A DNA stretch of 64,000 nt from Lentibacter sp. (GTDB taxonomy: Bacteria > Pseudomonadota > Alphaproteobacteria > Rhodobacterales > Rhodobacteraceae), in NCBI GenBank assembly GCA_016744435.1, contig JADGEJ010000002.1:62001-126000 (forward strand). The letters are read 5' to 3'. Below, in pieces: positions 44,360-52,735 of this stretch (position 1 is the first letter of the stretch; each line of letters opens with the position of its first letter). Under the pieces are notes generated by a model. That model was not told where the DNA came from. It saw only the letters and a list, made by a program, of their open reading frames with translations, and did no database searches. A program made the position numbers and the translations under genes.

Positions 44360-44883
44360 TACTTGCTTCCTTTCTCACATGAGAAAAACCAAAAACCTGG
44401 ATACTGCCCATCGGGAGCCATTTCCTGCCAATATTTATTGTCCAGCTTCAACGCCATTCCATCGTCGCCAAAGACGTCGACAACCTTGATCAGTTCAGCC
44501 TGATCATCAGACAAGCGCACCAAAGCAAACCGTTCGCGGATTCCAAGCGTCTTGGAACCAGCTATCAACTCATCTGACCCGATTGGATAGTGCTGCTCAA
44601 AAGTTGCCGAGAATAGAATACGATCTTCAGTGGGCTTTTCGACAATATACCCTACCGCACCGGTTTCATATGTTGTGGGCCCATAGCCGCCCGTAACGAT
44701 TTGGGCAGTGCTTGTGTCAATCACATGTCCACTGTTCGTGTCTCCATTGCGCGCACAGTTCCAGACTTCGGCAGCAATCGCTTGCCCAGAAATCATCAAC
44801 ACAACGGCAGTTAACAGCCCAAGAAAATTCGAATTTTCTTTGTAAATTTCTTCGAAAAAATTTCCAGCCCCCAGCCGCGCCAT
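44359..44883 (-). CDS. Unrecognised exported protein inserted between soxB and soxD
   Basis: A 174-residue protein with a hydrophobic N-terminal segment (NFLGLLTAVVLMISGQAIA-AEVWNC), likely a signal peptide with a long charged n-region. The mature part has one early Cys and one late Cys (FFSCEKGSK) and beta-rich sequence (GGYGPTTYETGAVGYIVEKP). I do not recognise the family. It begins at the soxB stop (TGATG) and ends at the soxD start (TAATG). In the usual soxBDAG operon soxD follows soxB directly. The DNA is clearly AT-richer than its neighbours and contains a 20-bp perfect palindrome, which suggests recent acquisition. Confidence 0.72.
   Translation of the reverse strand: MARLGAGNFFEEIYKENSNFLGLLTAVVLMISGQAIAAEVWNCARNGDTNSGHVIDTSTAQIVTGGYGPTTYETGAVGYIVEKPTEDRILFSATFEQHYPIGSDELIAGSKTLGIRERFALVRLSDDQAELIKVVDVFGDDGMALKLDNKYWQEMAPDGQYPGFWFFSCEKGSK
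44821..44840. repeat. 20-bp perfect palindrome inside the inserted sox-operon gene
   Basis: AAGAAAATTC-GAATTTTCTT is a perfect palindrome. A second imperfect palindrome centred on TTCGAA (44844-44863) follows directly. Both lie in the codons for the n-region of the signal peptide, in DNA far richer in A/T than the operon. Confidence 0.7.
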
Positions 44884-46130
44884 CAGTGCGCCACCCCAGC
44901 AGCCACACTCTCGTCAATGAAGCGCCCCTCAATGAACCGATCCATGCCAAACTCCGCACTCAGCGGCCCCGGCTCGCCTTTGGCGATCAACTCAGCCGTA
45001 GCCCAGCCCCCCCCGGGGATGCTCTTAAACCCGCCCGTGCCCCAGCCTGCGTTGATAAAGCAGTTGCCGAGGGGTGTTTTGCCGATAACTGGCGAGCGGT
45101 CGCCCGTCACGTCAACGATCCCGCCCCACTGGCGCAGCATCTTGAGCCGTGACACCATCGGGAAGGTCTCAACCAACGCACGCACGGTTTCCTCCACGTG
45201 GTGAAACGAGCCGCGCTGCGTGTAGTTGTTAAACCCGTCAGTACCGCCACCGATCACCATCTCGCCCTTGTCAGACTGGCTCATATAGCCGTGCACGGTG
45301 TTGGCCATAACAACCACGTCCATGCAGGGCTTGATCGGCTCACTCACCAGCGCCTGCAAGGCCACGCTTTCCATCGGCAGCCTAAAGCCCGCCATGTTCG
45401 CCAGATCGCCCGAGTTGCCCGCCACAACAAGCCCGAGCTTGTCGCAGTCAATCGCGCCTTTGCTCGTGTCAACGCCAACAACTTTGCCACCGCTTGAGCG
45501 CACGCCCGTCACTTCGCACTGCTGGATGATGTCCATGCCCATGTCAGAGCAGGCACGCGCATAGCCCCACGCCACAGCGTCGTGCCGCGCCGTGCCGCCG
45601 CGCGCCTGCCAGAGGCCGCCAAGCACTGGGTAGCGCGGGCCATTCAGGCTAATAATAGGCACCAGCTGTTTCACCCGCGCGGGGCCGATAAACTCGGTCG
45701 GCACCCCTTGCAGCATGTTGGCATGGGCCGTGCGCTTGTAACCGCGCACCTCGTGCTCGGTCTGCGCCAGCATAATCACACCGCGCGGGCTGAACATGAC
45801 GTTGTAGTTCAGCTCCTGCGACAAGGTCTCGTAAAGCGAGCGCGCTTTCTCGTACAAAGCCGCCGAAGGGTCTTGCAGGTAGTTTGAGCGAATGATCGTC
45901 GTGTTGCGGCCCGTATTACCGCCGCCAAGCCAGCCCTTTTCCAAAATCGCCACATTGGTGATGCCGAAGTTTTTGCCAAGATAGTAGGCAGTGGCCAAGC
46001 CATGCCCGCCCGCGCCAACGATGATCACATCGTATTTCTTTTTCGGCGTGGGGCTACGCCAAGCGCGCCCCCAACCACTGTGAAAGCGTAGGGCCTCGCG
46101 GGCCACAGCAAAGGCAGAATAACGTCTCAT
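44883..46130 (-). CDS. soxB: Sarcosine oxidase subunit beta
   Basis: The 415-residue catalytic flavoprotein subunit. MRRYSAFAVAREALRFHSGWGRAW is the conserved start, and KYDVIIVGAGGHGLATAYYL (about 32-51) is the FAD fold. LGGGNTGRNTTIIRSNYL and NAGWGTGGFKSIPGGG near the C-terminus are also conserved. ATG 46130 was chosen because the upstream open frame bears no family similarity. It is the first gene of the leftward soxBDAG operon, whose product feeds glycine and one-carbon pools from glycine betaine or creatinine breakdown. Confidence 0.96.
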   Translation of the reverse strand: MRRYSAFAVAREALRFHSGWGRAWRSPTPKKKYDVIIVGAGGHGLATAYYLGKNFGITNVAILEKGWLGGGNTGRNTTIIRSNYLQDPSAALYEKARSLYETLSQELNYNVMFSPRGVIMLAQTEHEVRGYKRTAHANMLQGVPTEFIGPARVKQLVPIISLNGPRYPVLGGLWQARGGTARHDAVAWGYARACSDMGMDIIQQCEVTGVRSSGGKVVGVDTSKGAIDCDKLGLVVAGNSGDLANMAGFRLPMESVALQALVSEPIKPCMDVVVMANTVHGYMSQSDKGEMVIGGGTDGFNNYTQRGSFHHVEETVRALVETFPMVSRLKMLRQWGGIVDVTGDRSPVIGKTPLGNCFINAGWGTGGFKSIPGGGWATAELIAKGEPGPLSAEFGMDRFIEGRFIDESVAAGVAH

Positions 46131-46303
46131 GGCTTTTTCGAATCCGATCTGCAGATATCTCTTAAGGCTTAGTGCCTCAGAGTGGCATATATCCTCCGTA
46201 ATAAATCGCCACAATCGCACACAATTGCGACATTGGCGCGCCATCCGGCGTTTCTGCGCGTTTTGCTCTTTTCTGGGCGGCCTATGCGCATTAAATGAGG
46301 CCT

Positions 46304-47539
46304 ATGTTATTTTGGATCATAGCCAGCCTTCTGGCCGTTCTCGTGGCAGCGCTTTTTGCGCTTGCCCTCTTTCGTGCGCGTGCCCAAACCGAGCATCCAG
46401 CGGAGTATGACCTGCGGGTGTACCGCGACCAGCTTAAAGAGGTTGAGCGTGATGTCGCTCGTGGCGTGCTAAATGGTGATGACGCCGTGCGCATCCGCTC
46501 TGAAGTGAGCCGCCGCGTGCTCACCGCCGATGCCCAGCTCTCGAAAGCGGCGCAATCAGACGAGCAGCCACAGGGGCTGACCAGTTTTGTTGCCTTCTCG
46601 TCGGCCTTTCTGCTGATCGGTGGCGCGCTGGCGCTTTACCTGCAGATCGGCAGCCCGGGCCAAGACGACTTGCCGCACAAAGCCCGGCTTGCGGCCTCGC
46701 AAACGCTCTATGCCGAGCGTGACACGCAGGCTGCCTTTCTCGCCCGCCTGCCCGCACGGCCCAAGCCGCAGATCGACGAAACTTATAGCGATCTGATCAC
46801 CAAGCTGCGCAACGCCGTCGCGGAAAAGCCTGACGAAATTCAAGGCCAGCAGTTTTTGGCCACAAGTGAAGCCCGGCTCGGCAACTTCGCCGCCGCCCAG
46901 AAAGCGCAGACAGCTGTGATCACGCTCAAGGGCGACGCGGCGACTGCCTCTGACCACCTAACCTTGGCGCAAATGCTGATCACCGAAGCGCAGGGCTATG
47001 TCTCTCCGGAGGCCGAAGCCAGCCTGCGCGCGGCCCTCGCACACACCCCCAACCACCCTGTCGCGCGCTACTTCATGGGCCAGATGTGGGTCCAAAACGA
47101 CCGGCCAGACAAGACTTTCGCGCTCTGGTCAAAGCTGCTTACTGAGGGGCCTGAGAGCGCGCCCTGGATCGCGCCGATCCGCCAGGGCATTGACGACATC
47201 GCCTGGCTTGCTGGCCGCGAATACACCCAGCCTGAACCCGTTAGCACAGCGCCTATGCTGTCTGGTCCAACCTCAGAAGACATTGAAAACTCATCCGAAA
47301 TGTCTGAGGAAGAGCGCCAAGACATGATCCGCGGCATGGTCTCGCGGCTGTCTGACCGCCTCGCAACCGAGGGCGGCACGCCTGATGAATGGTCGCGCCT
47401 GATCGGTGCCTACGGCATTTTGGGCGAGACCGAGCGCGCCAAGGCGATCTGGAACGAGGCGCAGATGCGCTTTGCAGACAAGCCCGAGGCCCTTGCAACA
47501 GTCCGCCAAGGTGCTGTGCGCGCAGGCGTGGCGCCGTGA
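46304..47539 (+). CDS. ccmI: c-type cytochrome biogenesis protein CcmI
   Basis: An inner-membrane apocytochrome chaperone of about 411 residues. The first helix is MLFWIIASLLAVLVAALFALALF, followed by a cytoplasmic loop with a leucine-zipper-like, charged segment (YDLRVYRDQLKEVERDVARGVL). A second helix (FVAFSSAFLLIGGALALYL) and a periplasmic TPR region complete it. An alternative ATG lies at 46295; neither has an ideal ribosome site (GAGG is only three bases before 46304). The other ccm genes are not in the window. Confidence 0.88.
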   Translation: MLFWIIASLLAVLVAALFALALFRARAQTEHPAEYDLRVYRDQLKEVERDVARGVLNGDDAVRIRSEVSRRVLTADAQLSKAAQSDEQPQGLTSFVAFSSAFLLIGGALALYLQIGSPGQDDLPHKARLAASQTLYAERDTQAAFLARLPARPKPQIDETYSDLITKLRNAVAEKPDEIQGQQFLATSEARLGNFAAAQKAQTAVITLKGDAATASDHLTLAQMLITEAQGYVSPEAEASLRAALAHTPNHPVARYFMGQMWVQNDRPDKTFALWSKLLTEGPESAPWIAPIRQGIDDIAWLAGREYTQPEPVSTAPMLSGPTSEDIENSSEMSEEERQDMIRGMVSRLSDRLATEGGTPDEWSRLIGAYGILGETERAKAIWNEAQMRFADKPEALATVRQGAVRAGVAP

Positions 47540-47555
47540 AAATGGGGGCTGGCCT

Positions 47556-48032
47556 GTGATCACCGACGACACCGAAGAGTTCTTCGCCGCCCTCCCCGAA
47601 ATGGGCGCGCTCATGGGGCTTGATCTGGGCGACAAAACCATCGGCCTCGCGGTGTCTGACACCTTCCGCAGCGCTGCCTCGCCGCTCGAAACGATCCGCC
47701 GCAAGAAGTTCACTGCCGATGTCACCCGCATGCTCGAGCTCGCATCCGAGCGCAGCATTGCAGGCTTTGTCCTCGGCCTGCCGCGCAACATGGACGGCAC
47801 TGAGGGCGCGCGCTGCCAGTCAACCCGCGCATTTGCGCGCAACCTCACCCGCCTCACCGACCTGCCGATCACGTTCTGGGACGAGCGCCTCTCGACAGTT
47901 GCCGCCGAACGCGCGCTCTTAGAGGCGGATACGACGCGAAAGCGTCGCGCAGAGGTGATCGACCATGTCGCCGCCTCCTATATCCTGCAGGGTCTGTTAG
48001 ACCGCCTGCAACACATCAAGAGCGCACAATGA
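47556..48032 (+). CDS. ruvX: Putative pre-16S rRNA nuclease / Holliday junction resolvase YqgF
   Basis: A 158-residue RNase H-fold nuclease that matures 16S rRNA. MGLDLGDKTIGLAVSD carries the first catalytic Asp, FVLGLPRNMDGTEG the Glu-type strand, and FWDERLSTVAAERAL with RRAEVIDHVAASYILQ the remaining acids. The start is GTG 47556, giving the VITDDTEEFFAALPEMGALMGLDLG N-terminus, with a GGGGGCT ribosome site; no ATG serves as well. It overlaps the DUF1289 gene by 4 bp (ATGA). Confidence 0.9.
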   Translation: MITDDTEEFFAALPEMGALMGLDLGDKTIGLAVSDTFRSAASPLETIRRKKFTADVTRMLELASERSIAGFVLGLPRNMDGTEGARCQSTRAFARNLTRLTDLPITFWDERLSTVAAERALLEADTTRKRRAEVIDHVAASYILQGLLDRLQHIKSAQ

Positions 48033-48268
48033 GCGACACGCCATCAGACGTCTGGGCCCGCGAAGAGCCGGAAAGCCCCTGTATCAATATCTGCGTCATT
48101 CACCCTGAAACGCGGCTCTGCACGGGCTGTGCGCGCTCAATTGACGAGATCACCCAGTGGTCAAAAATGTCCAACCCCGAGCGCCTTTCTGTGATGGCCG
48201 AACTGCCAAACCGCGAGGCCGTCCCAAAGGGCCGCCGCGGCGGCCGTGCGGCGCGCCTCAAGCGCTGA
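48029..48268 (+). CDS. DUF1289 domain protein
   Basis: A 79-residue protein with the DUF1289 cysteine pattern SPCINICVIHPETRLCTGCARSIDEITQW, which probably binds a metal. The C-terminus is rich in Arg/Gly/Lys (KGRRGGRAARLKR), suggesting nucleic-acid contact. The family function is unknown. It is coupled to ruvX. Confidence 0.9.
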   Translation: MSDTPSDVWAREEPESPCINICVIHPETRLCTGCARSIDEITQWSKMSNPERLSVMAELPNREAVPKGRRGGRAARLKR

Positions 48269-48352
48269 AACGCAGAACCTCACCACCAAACCTATCAGAG
48301 CCTCCCGCCCACGTCGGCAGCATCAAAGATGCAACCTCCGCAGTTGGGCGTG

Positions 48353-48397
48353 GCCGGATGGCCATATCGCAGCTTTGCTGCGATATGGCCATCCGGC
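48353..48397. repeat. 21-bp perfect stem-loop with TTT loop
   Basis: Positions 48353-48373 and 48377-48397 are perfect inverted copies around a TTT loop (the arm begins GCCGGATGGCCATATC). This is far stronger than a typical terminator and lacks a U-run on either side. It lies between the DUF1289 gene and the decayed gene. Confidence 0.85.
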
Positions 48398-48404
48398 GGG
48401 GCGA

Positions 48405-48419
48405 CGTGGCGAAGCCACG
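48405..48419. repeat. Second short hairpin with GAA loop
   Basis: CGTGGC (48405-48410) pairs with GCCACG (48414-48419) around GAA, eight bases beyond the strong stem-loop. The two appear to be one two-hairpin unit of REP-like appearance. Confidence 0.6.
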
Positions 48420-48434
48420 GCGCAATCCCTCACG

Positions 48435-48842
48435 TCAACAACGTCTCAGTAATGTGGCGGCGCTACAGCCCAGACCAGAACAGTTTTTTCCGGGCCCCGG
48501 TTGTGGTATCTGTGCTGACGCGTAGAGACAAAATGAAACGCATCCCCCGTTTCCAGCAGAATAGACAACAGAAACCTGCGCTTTGTGACGTGGCAATGTG
48601 CCAAAGTTTGAGGTTGCAAACCTATAGGCCTCACCGCCCAAACCCTCGTCTCCAACACGGCCTTCACGATCGTTTTCAAGCGCATCAACGCCGACAAACC
48701 AAGTGCCTTCACACTGGTGCCACCGGGCGTTTTCCGGCGCGCGCACGGCCGCTTTTGCAGGGGGTAATGCCGCCCGCGCCTATGCTAAAACGGCCGGATC
48801 AAGCGCGAGTTTCACCCAGCCTCGTTTGGCAAATTCTGTCAC
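48435..48842 (-). pseudogene. Decayed gene coupled to the TSUP transporter gene
   Basis: A GTG at 48842 overlaps the TSUP stop by 4 bp (GTGA) and opens VTEFAKRGWVKLALDPAVLA. A TAG at 48780-48782 then interrupts the frame. The same frame resumes as ARAALPPAKAAVRAPENARW, then HQCEGTWFVGVDALENDREG and LPRHKAQVSVVYS, after which it loses sense; a neighbouring frame carries plausible continuation, so a frameshift is likely. This resembles a Rhodobacteraceae hypothetical family with a phytanoyl-CoA-dioxygenase-like look, from memory. If so, TAG may replace a Trp codon. The 3' part is missing. Confidence 0.65.
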
Positions 48843-49657
48843 AATCCCATGACCTTACGCAGCATGTTGAGCGCCACGAGCGTCAGGAAAACAGCGAAGA
48901 TACGCTTCAAGGGTTTCGGGTCCATCGCGTGGGCAAGCCTTACGCCATAAGGCGTTGTGATCAGCGTCATGCAGACCACCACAGCAAAGGCGGCAAGGTT
49001 CACAGCGCCCACAGTATAAGGCGGCGCGCCCTCGATCGCGACAAAGAGAAACCCGAGCACAGCTGGCACCGCGATGATCACACCAAAGCCCGCCGCCGTC
49101 GCCACAGCGCGGTGTATGGGCGTGTTGAACAGGCTCATCAGCGGCACGCCAAAACTGCCACCGCCGATGCCCATGAGCACCGACAGAAAGCCCATGGCAG
49201 GCGAGAGAACAGCACGTTTCACGCCCTTAGGCATGGCCTGCCCCAGCCGCCATTCGGCGCGTCCAAACCCCATGTAGAGGCCGATGATGATGCCGAGCAC
49301 ACCAAACAAAGCCTGCAAGGTGACCGAGCGCAAAGAGGCCGCCACAAACATGCCCAGAACTGCCCCAAGGGCGATGCCCGGTGCCCATGTGCGCAGGATG
49401 TCCCAGTCAACTGCGCCCTTTTTATTATGGCTCAAAACCGAGCGCACCGAGGTGACAATAATGGTCGCGAGCGACGTCGCCAGACAGACCTGCATCAGCT
49501 GCGGCCCATCATAGCCAAGCGTCTGAAACGCATAGAAAAACGCGGGTACCAGCACTATGCCACCGCCAACGCCCAAGAGGCCTGCCAGCACGCCCGCAAA
49601 GCCGCCGATCACGACAAGCAAGACCAACATTTGCAGCAATAATCCGGTTTCCGGCAT
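48839..49657 (-). CDS. TSUP family sulfite/organosulfur exporter (TauE/SafE)
   Basis: A 272-residue membrane protein with about eight helices and the family's two glycine-rich repeats, GGFAGVLAGLLGVGGGIVLVPAFF (about 18-41) and FLSVLMGIGGGSFGVPLMSLF (about 155-175). Members export or import sulfite, sulfoacetate and related anions. It lies 11 bp after dusA in the leftward direction, and the decayed gene follows it. Confidence 0.9.
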   Translation of the reverse strand: MPETGLLLQMLVLLVVIGGFAGVLAGLLGVGGGIVLVPAFFYAFQTLGYDGPQLMQVCLATSLATIIVTSVRSVLSHNKKGAVDWDILRTWAPGIALGAVLGMFVAASLRSVTLQALFGVLGIIIGLYMGFGRAEWRLGQAMPKGVKRAVLSPAMGFLSVLMGIGGGSFGVPLMSLFNTPIHRAVATAAGFGVIIAVPAVLGFLFVAIEGAPPYTVGAVNLAAFAVVVCMTLITTPYGVRLAHAMDPKPLKRIFAVFLTLVALNMLRKVMGL

Positions 49658-49668
49658 CTGAGTTTTCC

Positions 49669-50652
49669 TTAGTCCAGTTCCGCCAATGCAGCCTCAACGA
49701 GCGCCACGCCTGCGCCCGGCTTGTGGGCGCCCTCCGAGAGCACACGCCGCCACGCCCGCGCACCGGGGCGACCCGTGAAAAGGCCGAGCATATGCTTGGA
49801 AACTTGGCCGAGTTTGCCACCGCTGGCAACATGCGCGTCGATATAGGGCAGCATAGCGCGCGCCGCCTCTTGCGGCTTTGTCAGCGGATTGTCTTGCCCG
49901 AAAATCTGCGCATCGGCTTCTGCGAGAACCTCCCATGGCTGGTGGTAGGCCGCGCGGCCAACCATGACGCCGTCAAGCCCGGCATCAAGGTGCTCACGGG
50001 CCTCGGAAAGCGTGGCGATGCCGCCGTTGATCGACAGGTGCAAATGCGGGAATGCGGCTTTCATCTCGTGTACAAGCGGGTAGTCAAGTGGCGGGATGTC
50101 CCTGTTTTCCTTGGGCGAAAGCCCCTTCAGCCAAGCCTTGCGCGCGTGGATCGTAAAGCGCGACACGCCAGTTGCTGATACTTTTTCCAGAAAGTCGGGC
50201 AGCACATCACGCGGCTCTTGGTCGTCAACGCCAATGCGGCATTTCACCGTAACAGGCGTGCCAACAGCCTCGCGCATTGCAGCGCAGCATTCCGCGACAA
50301 GCTCAGGTGAGCGCATCAGCACAGCCCCGAACGTGCCCGATTGCACACGGTCTGACGGGCAGCCAACATTGAGGTTGATCTCGTCATAGCCTGCCTCAGC
50401 ACCAATCTTTGCAGCCTCGGCCAGTTCAACCGGATCAGAGCCACCAAGCTGCAGCGCCACAGGGTGTTCTTCCTGGTGGTAATCCAACAAAAACAAAGCC
50501 CGCCCCCGCACCAGCGCCGGCGAAGTGACCATCTCGGTATAAAGCAAGGCCTCACGGCTCATCAGACGGTGGAAAAACCGGCAATGGCGGTCAGTCCAAT
50601 CCATCATCGGGGCCACGCTCAGGCGGGCTGCTTTCGTGAGTGTATCGGTCAT
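49669..50652 (-). CDS. dusA: tRNA-dihydrouridine(20/20a) synthase
   Basis: A 327-residue FMN enzyme reducing uridine in the tRNA D-loop. It begins LSVAPMMDWTDRHCRFFHRL, the DusA start. The catalytic Cys98 lies in EINLNVGCPSDRVQSG. VTVKCRIGVDD, FTIHARKAWLKGLSPKENR and SINGGIATL are the substrate and FMN strands. The KAWLKGLSPKENR motif assigns it to DusA rather than DusB/C. It probably shares a transcript with the TSUP gene. Confidence 0.95.
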   Translation of the reverse strand: MTDTLTKAARLSVAPMMDWTDRHCRFFHRLMSREALLYTEMVTSPALVRGRALFLLDYHQEEHPVALQLGGSDPVELAEAAKIGAEAGYDEINLNVGCPSDRVQSGTFGAVLMRSPELVAECCAAMREAVGTPVTVKCRIGVDDQEPRDVLPDFLEKVSATGVSRFTIHARKAWLKGLSPKENRDIPPLDYPLVHEMKAAFPHLHLSINGGIATLSEAREHLDAGLDGVMVGRAAYHQPWEVLAEADAQIFGQDNPLTKPQEAARAMLPYIDAHVASGGKLGQVSKHMLGLFTGRPGARAWRRVLSEGAHKPGAGVALVEAALAELD

Positions 50653-50666
50653 GGCCGCTTCTAAGC

Positions 50667-52067
50667 CTAACTTGCCAACGATGGCAACCAGAGCACAATA
50701 CCGGGGAAAGCCACAAGGCCCGCGATGGTAAACGCATCGGCGATGAAGAAGGGCGTCACGCCTTTAAAAACATCCTGCACGGTTAGGTCATCGCGCACAC
50801 CAGCAACGACGAAACAGTTGAGGCCAATGGGGGGTGTGATCAGGCAAAACTCAGCCATTTTGACCACCAAAATACCAAACCAGATCGCGCACATCGGGCC
50901 CGACATGCCAAAGGCACTGTCGACAGCAGCGACGTTTTCACCGCCGTTCAGCGCCATAACAGCAGGGTAAACCACAGGCAGAGTGAGCAGCAGCATACCG
51001 ATCGCATCCATGAACATGCCCAGCACGGCATAGGCCAAGAGGATGCAAATCAGAATGGTGAGCGGCGCCATCTCAAGTGAGGTGATCCATGCTGCGAAGG
51101 CTTCAGGCAGCTCTGCGAAGCCCAAGAAGCGTACATAAATCAGCACGCCCCAGATGATCGTGAAGATCATCACCGTGAGTTTGGCCGTTTCAAGCAGTGC
51201 CTCTTTGAGTTTGGGCCATCGCATGCCGCGATAGAGCGCCATCAGAAAGACGATGAACGCGCCAACTGCGCCGCCTTCTGTGGGCGTGCCCCAAGCGTCG
51301 CCGAAGGGGTTGTAAACAAAGAAGATAATGATCACGACAACTGCCACGATGGGCAGCGCTGGCGGCAGGCTTTCAAAACGTTCCTTCCACGTGAAGCCCG
51401 CCACAGGCGGCCCGACGTTTTTGAAGATAACCGCAATACCGATGATCAGCCCGGCATAGACCACAGCCGAAAACACACCGGGAACGAAGCCCGCAAGCAG
51501 GAGCATCCCGACGTCTTGCTCAACGATAATGGCATAGATTACCAAGATCGCTGAGGGCGGAATAAGCGAGGCAAGCGTGCCGCCCGCAGCGACAACCCCC
51601 GCAGCGAACTGCTTGTTGTAGCCGATCTTGAGCATCTCGGGGATGGCGATACGCGCGAAGACGGCCGCGGTTGCAACCGATGCACCAGACACAGCGGCAA
51701 AGCCAGCCGTGGCAAACACTGTCGAAACCGCCAAGCCGCCTGGCACCCAAGCAAACCAGCGCTTACAGGCCTCAAACAGGGCTGTCGTGAGTTTGGCGTG
51801 ATAGGCGAGATAGCCGATCATGATAAATACTGGGATGAGGCTGAGCACCTGCGCACTTACCTTTGAGTGCGGCGTCAGCCCGGCGATTTTGGTGCTGATC
51901 TCAAGCGCCTTCCAAAAGCGGTCTGGGTCATAATCAAAGCCGTTCCAACGCAGCCAGATAAGCCCGACATAGCCCGCAAGGCCCGCAGCAAAAGCCACGC
52001 GCATACCAAGGATAACCAGCACAAGCATGCCCGCAGAAACATAGATTCCGATCTGAATAGGTTCCAT
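50667..52067 (-). CDS. TRAP transporter large permease (DctM type)
   Basis: A 466-residue membrane protein of the DctM family with about twelve helices. SAQVLSLIPVFIMIGYLAYHAKLT, FAAVSGASVATAAVFARIAIPEM and GGTLASLIPPSAILVIYAIIVEQ are family landmarks. The sodium/substrate scaffold repeats as MFMDAIGMLLLTLPVVYPAVM and TPPIGLNCFVVAGV. ATG 52067 overlaps the small-permease stop (TGATG). It is the last gene of the leftward dctP-Q-M-like operon. Confidence 0.94.
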   Translation of the reverse strand: MEPIQIGIYVSAGMLVLVILGMRVAFAAGLAGYVGLIWLRWNGFDYDPDRFWKALEISTKIAGLTPHSKVSAQVLSLIPVFIMIGYLAYHAKLTTALFEACKRWFAWVPGGLAVSTVFATAGFAAVSGASVATAAVFARIAIPEMLKIGYNKQFAAGVVAAGGTLASLIPPSAILVIYAIIVEQDVGMLLLAGFVPGVFSAVVYAGLIIGIAVIFKNVGPPVAGFTWKERFESLPPALPIVAVVVIIIFFVYNPFGDAWGTPTEGGAVGAFIVFLMALYRGMRWPKLKEALLETAKLTVMIFTIIWGVLIYVRFLGFAELPEAFAAWITSLEMAPLTILICILLAYAVLGMFMDAIGMLLLTLPVVYPAVMALNGGENVAAVDSAFGMSGPMCAIWFGILVVKMAEFCLITPPIGLNCFVVAGVRDDLTVQDVFKGVTPFFIADAFTIAGLVAFPGIVLWLPSLAS

Positions 52068-52696
52068 CAGCTGTCCCCTTCCATGATCTTGGCTTCTGCG
52101 AGTGCTTGCTGCTCGATCGTGAGCGAAAGCGGCACGGCAACAGGGCTTTCCAGCCCCAAAACAAGCGCGCGGCCATAGCCCCATACTTGCAAGAGCAAGC
52201 GCAGCGCGAGGATGGAGAAAGCGACAGGCACAACCAGTTTGCTGGGCCAGATCGGCAGGCTGATATCTATCGAGCTATCGCGGGAGCAAAACGGGCGCGA
52301 GCAGTCAAACGAGCGGTCAAAATGCTCCCAAGCGCCGTAAGTTAACCCGACGATCAGCAAGAGCATCAAGAGCGCCGAGACCAGCTCAAAAAACCATAGC
52401 GTGCGGCCTTTTAGTGCGTTTACCAACATATCCATGCGGATATGCGTGCCGTCGCGCGCGACATAAGACACACCAAAGATCGCGATGATCGGCATCGCGG
52501 CTTCGATGTAGTCAACATAGCCCAAAAGCGGGCTGGCAAAGAACTTACGGCCCGTGACGGAATAAGCGGCCAGAAACATGAGTGAAAACACCGCAAGGCC
52601 ACTCAATAGCGCGCAAAAGCGTTCTATCGGCAGCAGCATTCGGTCGAGCTTGCTCAATAGGCTCGAATCTTCCAGAACTGCAGCTGAACCTGCCAT
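52067..52696 (-). CDS. TRAP transporter small permease (DctQ type)
   Basis: A 209-residue protein with four hydrophobic helices, DctQ style: ALLSGLAVFSLMFLAAYSVTGRKF, IIAIFGVSYVARDGTHIRMDML and WPSKLVVPVAFSILALRLLLQV. A periplasmic stretch with two cysteines (FDCSRPFCSRDSSIDIS) between helices 3 and 4 is longer than usual. It is coupled to the large permease. Confidence 0.9.
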   Translation of the reverse strand: MAGSAAVLEDSSLLSKLDRMLLPIERFCALLSGLAVFSLMFLAAYSVTGRKFFASPLLGYVDYIEAAMPIIAIFGVSYVARDGTHIRMDMLVNALKGRTLWFFELVSALLMLLLIVGLTYGAWEHFDRSFDCSRPFCSRDSSIDISLPIWPSKLVVPVAFSILALRLLLQVWGYGRALVLGLESPVAVPLSLTIEQQALAEAKIMEGDS

Positions 52697-52735
52697 AACG
52701 GCACCTCCTCTATCAAAGCCTAAAGCTTTCGCAAA

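Noticed and set aside
40463..46130. Sulfur-oxidation (Sox) pathway
   Set aside because: The sox names here refer to sarcosine oxidase subunits; the motifs are those of soxBDAG, with no SoxXYZ or cytochrome genes.
48329..49642. 437-codon rightward open frame across the decayed gene and the TSUP gene
   Set aside because: Antisense to the TSUP transporter, covers the stem-loop, and has no protein-like composition.
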